Shown here in pieces: positions 9,660-19,092 of a DNA stretch of 64,000 nucleotides. The DNA comes from Sphingomonadaceae bacterium. Its GTDB lineage: Bacteria; Pseudomonadota; Alphaproteobacteria; Sphingomonadales; Sphingomonadaceae. Made by a program: the position numbers and the translations under genes. Every line of letters starts with the position of its first letter. Position 1 is the stretch's first letter. The stretch spans positions 124,001 to 188,000 of the forward strand of contig JADZEQ010000001.1 of assembly GCA_020850455.1 (NCBI GenBank), in the 5' to 3' direction. The notes under the pieces were generated by a model. That model worked only from the letters and a program-made list of their open reading frames with translations. It was not told the origin of the DNA and did no database searches.

Positions 9660-10712
9660 ATGCGCTTACCCATGAACAATTTGCGCCGCGCGCAAGTCGC
9701 CGCATTTGGCGCGGCTTTATCTGCGCTGACGCTCGCCGGCCTGCCCGCACCAGCATGGGCAGATGTGCGCGCGGGGGTAGAGGCTTGGCAGGCCGGTGAT
9801 TATGCCCGTGCGCTGCGCGAATGGCGGCCCGCTGCCGTCGCGGGCGATGCAGATGCGCAATTTAACCTTGGCCAAGCCTATAAATTGGGGCGCGGGGTCA
9901 ATGCCGATTTGGGGCAAGCCGCCGACTGGTTCCGTCGCGCCGCCGCGCAGGGCCATTTGCAGGCCGAAGATAATCTTGGCCTCGTCCTCTATGAACTCAA
10001 CCGCAAGGTCGAAAGCCTGCCTTTTTTGGAACGGTCTGCCGCGCGCGGCGAACCACGCGCCCAATATGTGCTGGGCGCCGAATTATTTAACGGCGAAAAT
10101 GTCGCGCGTGACTTGCCGCGCGCCTATGCACTGATGAAACGGGCGAGCGATGCAGGCCTGCAACGCGCCAGCGCCGCGCTGGTGCAAATGGATGCGGCCA
10201 TCCCCCTCGAAATGCGTCAACAAGGTTTGCAAATGGCAAGCGCGATGGAAGTAAGCGAGGCACAGGCCCGGATCACTGCGATGACCGGCGGCAATGCGCC
10301 GGTGTCTGCTGGTCCGCGCCAGACAAATGTGCGCACCGCCAACATGCCGGTTTCAACCCCCGGGGTCAGCTACACGCCGCCGCCTATGGGGGCTGACCCA
10401 GCGGCAACGCCGCCGCCCATCGCAGCGCCCACCCCTGCCCCCGTGCGCGCGACACCAGCCCCCGCAACCAATGCGCCCGTCCGCACCGCCAGCGGCAATT
10501 GGCGCATCCAATTGGGGGCATTTTCGACGCGAGCCAACGCGACAAGCCTGTGGAACCGGCTTGCCCCGCGCCTCCATGGTGCGAGCGCATTCTATGTTAA
10601 CGCAGCCAATGTCGTGCGCTTACAGGCAGGTCCTTATGCCAGCCGCGCGGCGGCGGATGCGGCTTGCGCCTCCATCCGCCCCAATGCCTGTTTCGCAACC
10701 AGCGCGCGTTGA
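9660..10712 (+). CDS. Sel1-repeat protein with C-terminal SPOR domain
   Basis: This encodes 350 residues from ATG 9660, which is preceded by GGGGG and begins a clear signal peptide (AALSALTLAGLPAPAWA, probable cleavage before DVRAG). Residues about 40-190 are Sel1-like repeats (GDADAQFNLGQAYKLGRGVN, DWFRRAAAQGHLQAEDNLGL). A Pro/Ala-rich linker follows, and then a SPOR domain (NWRIQLGAFSTRANATSLWN). The protein should be periplasmic and septal-peptidoglycan binding. It is divergent from parA across about 195 bases and resembles the SPOR protein at the other end of that run in overall design. Confidence 0.82.
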   Translation: MRLPMNNLRRAQVAAFGAALSALTLAGLPAPAWADVRAGVEAWQAGDYARALREWRPAAVAGDADAQFNLGQAYKLGRGVNADLGQAADWFRRAAAQGHLQAEDNLGLVLYELNRKVESLPFLERSAARGEPRAQYVLGAELFNGENVARDLPRAYALMKRASDAGLQRASAALVQMDAAIPLEMRQQGLQMASAMEVSEAQARITAMTGGNAPVSAGPRQTNVRTANMPVSTPGVSYTPPPMGADPAATPPPIAAPTPAPVRATPAPATNAPVRTASGNWRIQLGAFSTRANATSLWNRLAPRLHGASAFYVNAANVVRLQAGPYASRAAADAACASIRPNACFATSAR

Positions 10713-10733
10713 CCCCGCGCGCAAAAGCGCGCG

Positions 10734-12404
10734 TCATACATCGGTGCCATTGGCCGCAGATAATATCGCGCGCACGCTGGCGGTGGCGACATCTTCATCG
10801 ATGCCCGCGCCAAATATAATGCGCCCATTGGCCAAGCGACATTCGACATAGGCGGCTGCACGTACATCCGTCCCCTGCCCCATCGCATGTTCCGAATAAT
10901 CGAGGATTTCCATCACCGGCCCACCTGCATCGGCCAATGCTGCAATCACGCTCGACATCAGGCCTTTGCCGCGACCGGACAGGCGCACTTCCTGCCCATC
11001 CACCGACAATGTACCGACGAAAATCCGGTCAGCACCGGCGTGGCTTTCCGTCCAGTCAATCAGGCGCAGCCGGCGATTCTCCTCCGTCAAATAGGTCGCA
11101 TCGAACACCGCCATAATGTCGGCACTGGTCATTTCGCGCCCGGTTTGATCGGCCAATGCCTGCACATGGGGGGCGAGCGCCGCCTGCATTTTTTTGGGCA
11201 GTTTCAGGCCGTAATCCTTGTCGAGCACCCAAGCGATGCCGCCCTTGCCCGATTGCGAATTGACGCGGATCACCGCCTCATAACTGCGGCCCAAATCCGC
11301 CGGGTCAATCGGCAGATAGGGGACTTCCCAATGCTGATCATTGCGCGCGGCCTGCGCGGCAAACCCCTTGTTAATTGCATCCTGATGGCTGCCGGAAAAT
11401 GCGGTATAGACCAGCTCCCCGCCATAAGGGTGGCGCGGATGAACCGGCAATTGATTGCAATATTCGACCGTTTCGATGATCGCATCAATGTCCGAAAAAT
11501 CGAGCCCCGGTGCCACCCCCTGACTATAGAGGTTGAGCGCCATGGTGACGAGGCAGCTATTCCCCGTCCGCTCCCCATTGCCGAACAGGCAGCCTTCGAC
11601 CCGGTCAGCCCCAGCGAGCATGCCCAGTTCCGCCGCCGCAACCCCGGTACCCCGGTCATTATGCGTGTGGAGCGACACGATCACCGCATCCCGATTGGGG
11701 ATGTTGCGGCAAAAATATTCAATCTGGTCGGCATAGATATTGGGGGTCGATGCCTCCACCGTTGCAGGCAGATTGAAAATAATTGGTTTATCCAGACTGG
11801 GGCATAATATATCCATCACCGCGCTACAGACCTCTAGCGACAGGTCGAGTTCGCTCGTCGAAAAACATTCGGGCGAATATTGGAAATGCCAGTCGGTGCC
11901 AGGCAGCCGCGCCGCATTATCGCGCAGCAATTTGGCCGCTGTCACCGCAATTTCCTTTACCTCCGCAGGTTCCATCTGAAACACGATCCGCCGCCACGCG
12001 GGCGCCAAGGCGTTATACACATGGACAATCGCACGCTTTGCCCCGGCAAGGCTGTCGAAACTCGTGGCGATCAGGTCGGCGCGCGCCTGTGTCAGCACCT
12101 GCACCAGCACATCGTCGGGAATATGCCCGCCGCGCACCAACCCGGCGATAAAGTCAAAATCGGTTGCTCCTGACGCGGGAAAACCCACCTCAATTTCCTT
12201 GAGGCCGATGGCAACCAACATGTCGAAAAATCGCTGTTTCTTGTCAGCGTTCATCGGGTCGATCAGCGCCTGATTACCATCGCGCAAATCGGTTGACAGC
12301 CAGCGCGGCGCAGCGGTGATTTGGCGCGACGGCCATTGACGGTCGGGCAAATGGACAGGGACAAAGGGTCGGTATTTTTGGGCGGGGTCGCGCAACATGG
12401 GCAT
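10734..12404 (-). CDS. leuA: 2-isopropylmalate synthase
   Basis: This 556-residue enzyme performs the first step of leucine synthesis, condensing acetyl-CoA with 2-oxoisovalerate. It is of the longer type starting MLRDPAQKYRPF. STDLRDGNQALIDPM and EIEVGFPASGATDFD mark the HMGL-like TIM barrel. HTHNDRGTGVAAAELG carries the metal-binding histidines. The C-terminal LeuA allosteric domain (VDGQEVRLSGRGKG onward) is the leucine feedback site. The ATG at 12404 is used; a second ATG two codons later is possible. The upstream region holds an apparent attenuator, annotated separately. Confidence 0.97.
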   Translation of the reverse strand: MPMLRDPAQKYRPFVPVHLPDRQWPSRQITAAPRWLSTDLRDGNQALIDPMNADKKQRFFDMLVAIGLKEIEVGFPASGATDFDFIAGLVRGGHIPDDVLVQVLTQARADLIATSFDSLAGAKRAIVHVYNALAPAWRRIVFQMEPAEVKEIAVTAAKLLRDNAARLPGTDWHFQYSPECFSTSELDLSLEVCSAVMDILCPSLDKPIIFNLPATVEASTPNIYADQIEYFCRNIPNRDAVIVSLHTHNDRGTGVAAAELGMLAGADRVEGCLFGNGERTGNSCLVTMALNLYSQGVAPGLDFSDIDAIIETVEYCNQLPVHPRHPYGGELVYTAFSGSHQDAINKGFAAQAARNDQHWEVPYLPIDPADLGRSYEAVIRVNSQSGKGGIAWVLDKDYGLKLPKKMQAALAPHVQALADQTGREMTSADIMAVFDATYLTEENRRLRLIDWTESHAGADRIFVGTLSVDGQEVRLSGRGKGLMSSVIAALADAGGPVMEILDYSEHAMGQGTDVRAAAYVECRLANGRIIFGAGIDEDVATASVRAILSAANGTDV

Positions 12405-12560
12405 GGGGAACTGGCCTTGGTCGAAAATCGAAAATTTTATCGAAGATCACCCTTGGGCGGTCGGCAATGGCCTTGACCGCTAGGGGCAAAGACCATCGCT
12501 CACGCCCAAGGGCGTATAAGTCGAAGCAATAGGGCCACTTTGCCAATCATCGCCATGCGC
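12405..12560 (-). promoter_or_regulatory. leuA leader with alternative RNA hairpins (putative attenuator)
   Basis: Reading towards leuA, a short leader peptide rich in leucine codons is followed by two structures that cannot form together. In one, CCCTTGGGCG at the end of the leader (12503-12512) pairs over 10 bases with CGCCCAAGGG (12450-12459). In the other, GCGGTC pairs with GACCGC (12475-12480 with 12457-12462) around an inner GGC/GCC stem; its 3' arm overlaps the CGCCCAAGGG segment. This is the logic of a translation-coupled attenuator sensing leucyl-tRNA. The T-run after the hairpin is weak, so whether it ends transcription is uncertain. Confidence 0.6.
12500..12556 (-). CDS. Putative leuA leader peptide
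   Basis: This open frame of 18 codons reads MAMIGKVALLLRLIRPWA. Four of its residues are leucine within a five-codon block (CTA TTG CTT CGA CTT), followed directly by an isoleucine codon. An AGG lies five bases before the first ATG, and a second in-frame ATG is available two codons on. The position about 95 bases upstream of leuA and the leucine codon cluster fit a ribosome-stalling leader. Translation is an inference. Confidence 0.6.
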   Translation of the reverse strand: MAMIGKVALLLRLIRPWA

Positions 12561-12699
12561 CTAGGGCCATCGCCTATCGCTTGGCAAGCATAAATCTGTG
12601 CTGGACGATTGATTTAGCGCAATTGCACTCATCGCTCGCATGGATTATGCGTGCAAGAAAGGTCGCACGAAATATCCGTATTCAGGGGGTGGAGGTTTT

Positions 12700-13272
12700 A
12701 TGCGTAAGATAAAGATTTTGCTGGCGGCGCCTGTGACGCTGGCGATGGGTTTGGCGCTGGCAGGGTGCAACCCCTTTGCTCGCGATGATCAGGGCGAAAC
12801 GCCCGCTGCGCGCGTGGTGAGCGAAACAAGCGCTGACGGCGCGGCTGCGACGCCCGCTGCGGCACCTGCCGATGGGGCAGGCGGCAAGGGTGCAGCCCCC
12901 GCCGACAGCAGCGCAACGACCGCCGCACCGGACGTCGCCGCCAATAGTGGCGGCGTGACCGACGCAAAATCTGGCCCGGCAGCTTCGTCGGGCGGTAGTT
13001 GTACCGACGGTCGTAACCGCCATGTGATGGTCATCAACGACACCCAGACAACGCTGTTTCGCCTGTTCGGGTCGAACGTGAACCGGACCAGTTGGGAAGA
13101 AGATGTGCTGGGCAGCCGCGTTTTGAGCGCGGGCCAACGCATCGACGTCAATTGGGACGACGGCACCTGCATGTGCAATTTCGACCTCAAGGCCGAATTT
13201 AGCGACGGCACCGAAACCGTGCGGCGTAATTTCAACGTCTGCACCGAATCGGCTTGGCGCATCGTCGAATAA
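12700..13272 (+). CDS. Predicted lipoprotein of unknown function
   Basis: This encodes 190 residues from ATG 12700, with GGAGG four bases upstream. The N-terminus is a lipoprotein signal (PVTLAMGLALAGC) with the lipid-accepting cysteine near residue 23. Residues 30-100 are a low-complexity Ala/Asp/Gly-rich stretch. The last 85 residues look folded, with HVMVINDTQTTLFRLFGSN, a WEEDVLG motif and paired cysteines in DDGTCMCNFDL. I do not recognise a named domain. It stands alone between leuA and ilvC, transcribed opposite to both. Confidence 0.75.
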   Translation: MRKIKILLAAPVTLAMGLALAGCNPFARDDQGETPAARVVSETSADGAAATPAAAPADGAGGKGAAPADSSATTAAPDVAANSGGVTDAKSGPAASSGGSCTDGRNRHVMVINDTQTTLFRLFGSNVNRTSWEEDVLGSRVLSAGQRIDVNWDDGTCMCNFDLKAEFSDGTETVRRNFNVCTESAWRIVE

Positions 13273-13316
13273 TTCCATATGCACCCCGCATCGTTGCGGA
13301 GGATATGATGGTTGTG

Positions 13317-13341
13317 GTGGCGGGGGCATCGCCCCCGCCAC
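13317..13341. terminator. Strong hairpin between convergent genes
   Basis: GTGGCGGGGGC and GCCCCCGCCAC form an 11-base-pair perfect stem with a three-base loop. It lies between the end of the lipoprotein gene (13272) and the end of ilvC (13348), a natural place for a bidirectional terminator. Neither side has a clear T-run. Confidence 0.6.
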
Positions 13342-13347
13342 AGGCAT

Positions 13348-14421
<1,074 letters not shown>

Positions 14422-14454
14422 TTAGGCGACATTCCGTCGCCGGAAAAACTGGCG

Positions 14455-14961
14455 CTAGTTGCCGCGCGCCATGGCTACTACCCCGGTGCGCGCAACATCG
14501 GTCAGACCGCATTCGCGCATCAGCGCGATGAAACGATCGACCTTTTCGCTCGCCCCGGTAATTTCAAAAACAAAGCTCGACAGCGTCGTGTCGACCACCT
14601 TGGCACGAAAAACATCGGCGAGGCGCAATGCCTCAATCCGTTTTTCACCTGTGCCCGCGACTTTGACCAGCGCAATCTCCCGCTCGACATGGTGCATATT
14701 GTCGGTCAGGTCGACGACGCTATGCACGGGCACCAACCGGTCGAGTTGTGCAATAATCTGGTCGATCACGCTCGGCGGGCCGAGCGTGACGATGGTAATC
14801 CGCGATAGGGCATGGTCGACGCTGATATCGGCGACGGTCAGCGATTCAATATTATAACCACGCGCCGAAAACAGGCCGGTGATTTTGGACAAAATCCCCG
14901 CTTCATTGTCGACAGTGACGGCAAGGACGTGGCGCTCCGCATTGCTGGTTTTGATTTTCAT
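14455..14961 (-). CDS. ilvH: Acetolactate synthase small (regulatory) subunit
   Basis: This 168-residue protein has an N-terminal ACT domain (VLAVTVDNEAGILSKITGLF, then SARGYNIESLTV) that binds valine for feedback inhibition, and a C-terminal dimerisation domain typical of IlvH/IlvN. It stimulates and regulates the IlvB catalytic subunit. Its start overlaps the last base of ilvB (position 14961), indicating translational coupling. Confidence 0.97.
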   Translation of the reverse strand: MKIKTSNAERHVLAVTVDNEAGILSKITGLFSARGYNIESLTVADISVDHALSRITIVTLGPPSVIDQIIAQLDRLVPVHSVVDLTDNMHHVEREIALVKVAGTGEKRIEALRLADVFRAKVVDTTLSSFVFEITGASEKVDRFIALMRECGLTDVARTGVVAMARGN

Positions 14962-16904
14962 CAGACAAGCGCCTTTGCTTCATCATCCATGGTGCCGCTG
15001 ACATCGCTGCCGCCCAGGATCATATCGACATGGCTGGCCCCCGACGGGATCATCGGGAAGCAATTGGCCGCCTTGACCACCCGGCAATCGACGATAACCG
15101 GCCCCGGCGTGTCGATCATGCGCTGAACGGCGGCATCCAGATCGCCTAGACGGTCGATGCGCATACCCGTCCAGCCATAAGCATCGGCCAGCTTTACAAA
15201 GTCCGGCAGGCTCGACGAATAGCTGTTCGAATAACGGCTTTCATAGGTTAGTTCCTGCCACTGGCGCACCATGCCCATCCATTCATTGTTGAGGATGAAC
15301 AGCTTGACCGGCAGGCGATATTGCGCCGCCGTCGCCATTTCCTGAATGTTCATCTGCACGCTCGCTTCGCCCGCGATGCAGATAACCAGATCATCGGGGT
15401 GCGCGAATTGCGCCCCAATGGCCGCGGGAAAACCATAGCCCATGGTGCCCAGCCCGCCGCTGGTCAGCCATCGATTGGGGTCATCAAATCCGAAATGCTG
15501 CGCCGTCCACATTTGGTGCTGCCCAACCTCGGTCGTGATGATCGGGTTTTTGCCCCGTGTGGCGGCATAAAGGCTGCGGATCGCGGTTTGCGGCATGATT
15601 TCGGCATCGGGCGCATCGTCCTGCACAAAATCGAGGCACTGGACAGATCGCCAGCCCTCTATCCGCCGCCACCATTCGTCCAACGGCTGCGGGCGCAATT
15701 TTTCATGCTGCCATGCTGCGATGATGCCGTTCAGCGCAGCCTCTGCATCGCCGACAATCGCCAGATCTGCATGGACAATCTTATTGATGCTCGACCGGTC
15801 GATATCGATATGGATTTTCTTGGCATCGGGGGCAAAAGCATCAAGCCGCCCGGTCACCCGGTCGTCAAAACGCGCGCCAACTGCGATAATCAGGTCGGCC
15901 CGGTTCATCGCGAAATTGGCTTCATACGTGCCGTGCATGCCAAGCATGCCCAGCCACTTGTCATCGCTCGCCGGAAAGGCGCCAAGCCCCATGAGGGTGG
16001 AGGTGACAGGCGCACCAGTCAGCGCCACCAATTGGCGCAGCGCCGCGCTCGCCCCATCACCGGCATTGATGACGCCACCGCCGGTATAGAAAATCGGCTG
16101 TTTGGCTGCGGCGATCATCTGTGCGGCGGCGCGCAGCGCATCGGCATCGGGTATGGTTTGTGGTCGATAGCTTTGGTGCGCTATAGTTTCCGGGACAATA
16201 TATTCGCCCGTCGCGACCTGCACATCCTTGGGAATGTCGATCAGCACCGGCCCCGGTCGTCCGTGGGTGGCGATATGAAACGCCTCATGCACCACAGGGC
16301 CAAGCCGACTGGGGTCCATCACCAGATAATTATGTTTGGTGCAATGGCGGGTGATGCCGATCGTGTCACATTCCTGAAAGGCGTCGGTGCCGATCAAATG
16401 TGTGGCGACTTGCCCCGACAGGACAATCATGGGGATTGAGTCCATCAAGGCATCAGTGATGCCGGTGACCGCATTGGTCGCCCCAGGACCGGAGGTGACG
16501 AGCACCACGCCCGGCTTCCCGGTCGAACGTGCATATCCCTCTGCCGCGTGGGTGGCTGCCTGTTCGTGGCGAACCAGAACATGGCGGATTTGCGGGTGGT
16601 TGAACAAGGCATCATAAATGGGCAGCACCGCGCCGCCGGGGTAGCCAAAGATCGTATCGACGCCGAGGTCGAGCAATGCCTGCAGGATGATTTCCGCCCC
16701 CGACATTTCGCCACGCACCGTTTGTTCGGCCCCCGCGCCCGCCGCAGCAGACGCGCCGCTAATTACCCCGCCGCCCTCAATCGCAATCGTCCCAAGCGCA
16801 TCACCTGCAAGCGCTGCGCGCACAATCGCGGTGCCAAGAATATGCTTGGGCGCGCGTGCGGCGGTGGCAGGGTGGGCTTGTGCAGTTGCAAAAGAGGTGA
16901 CCAT
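14961..16904 (-). CDS. ilvB: Acetolactate synthase large (catalytic) subunit
   Basis: This 647-residue thiamine-diphosphate enzyme makes acetolactate or acetohydroxybutyrate from pyruvate. The start at ATG 16904 has AGAAGG five bases upstream. The catalytic glutamate lies in VRHEQAATHAAEGYARS. The central FAD-binding domain has PVTSTLMGLGAFP. The TPP/Mg motif reads IAGEASVQMNIQE then ILNN, with Glu where the textbook motif has Asp. About 65 residues before GAEIILQALLDLGVDTIFGY are extra compared with classical IlvB/IlvI and are low in complexity. It is followed by ilvH (one-base overlap) and ilvC. miaA lies upstream on the same strand, 185 bases away. Confidence 0.96.
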   Translation of the reverse strand: MVTSFATAQAHPATAARAPKHILGTAIVRAALAGDALGTIAIEGGGVISGASAAAGAGAEQTVRGEMSGAEIILQALLDLGVDTIFGYPGGAVLPIYDALFNHPQIRHVLVRHEQAATHAAEGYARSTGKPGVVLVTSGPGATNAVTGITDALMDSIPMIVLSGQVATHLIGTDAFQECDTIGITRHCTKHNYLVMDPSRLGPVVHEAFHIATHGRPGPVLIDIPKDVQVATGEYIVPETIAHQSYRPQTIPDADALRAAAQMIAAAKQPIFYTGGGVINAGDGASAALRQLVALTGAPVTSTLMGLGAFPASDDKWLGMLGMHGTYEANFAMNRADLIIAVGARFDDRVTGRLDAFAPDAKKIHIDIDRSSINKIVHADLAIVGDAEAALNGIIAAWQHEKLRPQPLDEWWRRIEGWRSVQCLDFVQDDAPDAEIMPQTAIRSLYAATRGKNPIITTEVGQHQMWTAQHFGFDDPNRWLTSGGLGTMGYGFPAAIGAQFAHPDDLVICIAGEASVQMNIQEMATAAQYRLPVKLFILNNEWMGMVRQWQELTYESRYSNSYSSSLPDFVKLADAYGWTGMRIDRLGDLDAAVQRMIDTPGPVIVDCRVVKAANCFPMIPSGASHVDMILGGSDVSGTMDDEAKALV

Positions 16905-17089
16905 TTTTCCTTCTCTCATATGCGTTTAACCCGGCGCGCCAGTCGCACCGAGTGTCGGGTGCCTAACCCCCCGCTTGCTCATCGGCAAGGAAAAGCTAGG
17001 ATTTCCGCCATTTCCTTTGATTGTTGCGCGAAACACCCCGCGCACTATCGCAAAAATGCGGCTTGGCTGCGCGCCCTATGCGTTATATT

Positions 17090-18049
17090 CTATTCTGTCA
17101 ATAGCTTTTGTTGTAATTTAATTACAATGCTATCGATTTCTACATCATTTAATGGCGCTTCTAACCGTGGCCAATCACCGGGCGATTGGTTCCGGAACCA
17201 AGTATATTGGCGCTTGGCATATTGGTGCGTTGCGGCAATCATCGCCGTTTTCGCGGCCGGCTCATCACATTCGCCCGACAGATACGCGCCGATTTGCGGC
17301 ACACCGATCGCGCGCATAACGCCCGCTGACGGTGGCACATTGCGTGCCAACAAGGTTGCCACCTCATCCACCGCGCCGCCGCGCCACATCGCCGTCACCC
17401 GCGCCGCGATGCGCGCGCGCAGCCAATCACGCGGGGGCAATAGCAACAGGGGTAACAGGCGGACATGGCCCGCAATCCCGCCGCGTTTTTGTGTGCGCCA
17501 TGTACCAATCGGCCGCCCCGTCGCGCGCACAACCTCTAGCGCGCGGGCAATACGCGTGCTGTCATGGGGGTGGAGCGCCGCCGCCCCCGCTGCATCGGCA
17601 TCGCGCAATGCGGCATAGGCCGCATCGACAGGCATTGCACGCACCGCCGCACGTATATCGGCAGCGATGGCGGGCATATCGCTAATCCCGTCCAACAGGG
17701 TGCGGATGTAGAGGCCGGTGCCACCGACCAATATCATGACCACCCCGCGCGCTGCGCATTCCGCCAGCACACCGCGCGCCTCCGCAGCCCATTGTGCCGC
17801 GCTCATATTGCCCGATGCTGCGACATGGCCGAACAGATGATGCGGCACGTCGGCCCGCTCGGCCGTGGTCGGCGCGGCGGACAAAATGGGGATGTCGGCA
17901 TAAATCTGGCTCGCATCGGCGTTGACAATCGCCGCTGGCTGCCCTTGGGCACATAGCGCGCGCGCCAGCGCCAGCGCCAGCTCGCTCTTGCCGCTGGCGG
18001 TTGGCCCCGCGATGCAAAAAACGGGCGGCATTTTCCCGTCGGGAGTCAT
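17090..18049 (-). CDS. miaA: tRNA dimethylallyltransferase
   Basis: This encodes 319 residues and transfers an isopentenyl group to A37 of tRNAs reading codons that start with U. The P-loop is FCIAGPTASGKSELAL, followed by NADASQIYADIPILSA and VGGTGLYIRTLLDGI. The substrate-binding YAKRQYTWFRNQ region is near the C-terminus. I chose ATG 18049; ATG 18031 (MPPVFCIAGP) is a plausible alternative. The open frame continues far upstream, but that part is antisense to serB. Its start codon is one base from the divergent serB start. Confidence 0.95.
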   Translation of the reverse strand: MTPDGKMPPVFCIAGPTASGKSELALALARALCAQGQPAAIVNADASQIYADIPILSAAPTTAERADVPHHLFGHVAASGNMSAAQWAAEARGVLAECAARGVVMILVGGTGLYIRTLLDGISDMPAIAADIRAAVRAMPVDAAYAALRDADAAGAAALHPHDSTRIARALEVVRATGRPIGTWRTQKRGGIAGHVRLLPLLLLPPRDWLRARIAARVTAMWRGGAVDEVATLLARNVPPSAGVMRAIGVPQIGAYLSGECDEPAAKTAMIAATHQYAKRQYTWFRNQSPGDWPRLEAPLNDVEIDSIVIKLQQKLLTE

Positions 18050-18050
18050 T

Positions 18051-18947
18051 ATGGAAATATCCTTCACCACCACGTTGATAGCATCGGGCAAGCTGACCGC
18101 GAAACATTTGCGTGATGCCACCGGCCTGTTGCGCGATGCGGGCGTTGCAGTGGATGATGCGCACTGGCTGGATGTGGGGGAAGCGGCCATCCTGCCATGC
18201 GTGGGGGACAAGATGGTGGCACGCGGCGCGCTGAGCGCTCTTGCCACAGATATGCCCACAAATATGGACATCATCGTCGGGCACAGCCGCCCTGCCCGGC
18301 TGATCATCGCAGACATGGATTCGACGATGATAGAGGTGGAATGTATCGACGAATTGGCCGATTTTGCAGGACTGAAGCCCCAGATTTCCGCCATTACCCA
18401 GTCCGCGATGCGGGGTGAAATCGACTTTGCCGGGGCGCTGCAGCGCCGGGTCGCGCTGCTCAGCGGGCTCGACGCGACGGTGATCGACCAATGCCTCGCC
18501 GAACGGGTCACCATCATGCCCGGCGCCAAATGCTTGATCGCCACCATGCGCGCGCGCGGCGCACGGGCGGTGCTCGTATCCGGCGGATTCATGCCCTTTG
18601 CCGGCCCCGTTGCGGCGGAGATTGGGTTTGAACAAGCCATCGCCAACCAGCTAGAAATGGCGGATGGTCGGCTGACCGGGCGCGTTCTGGGCGATATTGT
18701 CGACAGCGACACCAAATTGGCGGTGCTACAGGCCGAAATGGCCAAAGCGCGCTTGTCATCCAACGAAGTGCTGGCGGTCGGCGATGGGGCAAATGATGCG
18801 CCAATGCTGCGCGCAGCGGGGCTCGGCATCGCCTATCACGCGCATGCCGTGGCCGAAGCCGCCGCGGATGCCGCCATCCGCCACCATGATTTAAGCGCGA
18901 TATTATGGGCGCAGGGCCACCCCCGCGCCCAATGGGTCGCTGGCTGA
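18051..18947 (+). CDS. serB: Phosphoserine phosphatase
   Basis: This 298-residue HAD-family enzyme carries out the last step of serine synthesis. The catalytic DxDxT motif is IIADMDSTMIEVECIDE. VLVSGGF provides the conserved serine and glycines of motif II, and AVGDGANDAPML is the metal-binding motif IV. About 80 N-terminal residues form the accessory domain common in proteobacterial SerB. The ATG at 18051 has GGGAG five bases upstream. It is divergent from miaA with effectively no space between the two starts. Confidence 0.96.
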   Translation: MEISFTTTLIASGKLTAKHLRDATGLLRDAGVAVDDAHWLDVGEAAILPCVGDKMVARGALSALATDMPTNMDIIVGHSRPARLIIADMDSTMIEVECIDELADFAGLKPQISAITQSAMRGEIDFAGALQRRVALLSGLDATVIDQCLAERVTIMPGAKCLIATMRARGARAVLVSGGFMPFAGPVAAEIGFEQAIANQLEMADGRLTGRVLGDIVDSDTKLAVLQAEMAKARLSSNEVLAVGDGANDAPMLRAAGLGIAYHAHAVAEAAADAAIRHHDLSAILWAQGHPRAQWVAG

Positions 18948-19092
18948 GCCAGAAAATATCCCGCCTCTGCGGCACAGGGACCGATCGCCCAATATTTCTC
19001 TGCGGCTTTGGGCGAAATATAATGCGCCATACGCCATGCTTGCGCACCTTTCCGCTTACGTTAAGGTGAAGCAAATTTCAGGAGAGAATCAT

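Noticed and set aside
15321-16439. A 372-residue forward frame opposite ilvB
   Set aside because: ilvB is certain from its motifs and operon position; the opposite frame shows no family resemblance.
16905-17089. Possible attenuator leader for ilvB
   Set aside because: A 10-codon frame (MAEILAFPCR) and a GCACC/GGTGC hairpin exist, but the frame has just one Ile and one Leu codon and no clear alternative pairing, unlike the leuA leader.
18050-18829. Long N-terminal extension of MiaA
   Set aside because: It is antisense to serB, serine-rich, and lies before the family's normal P-loop start.
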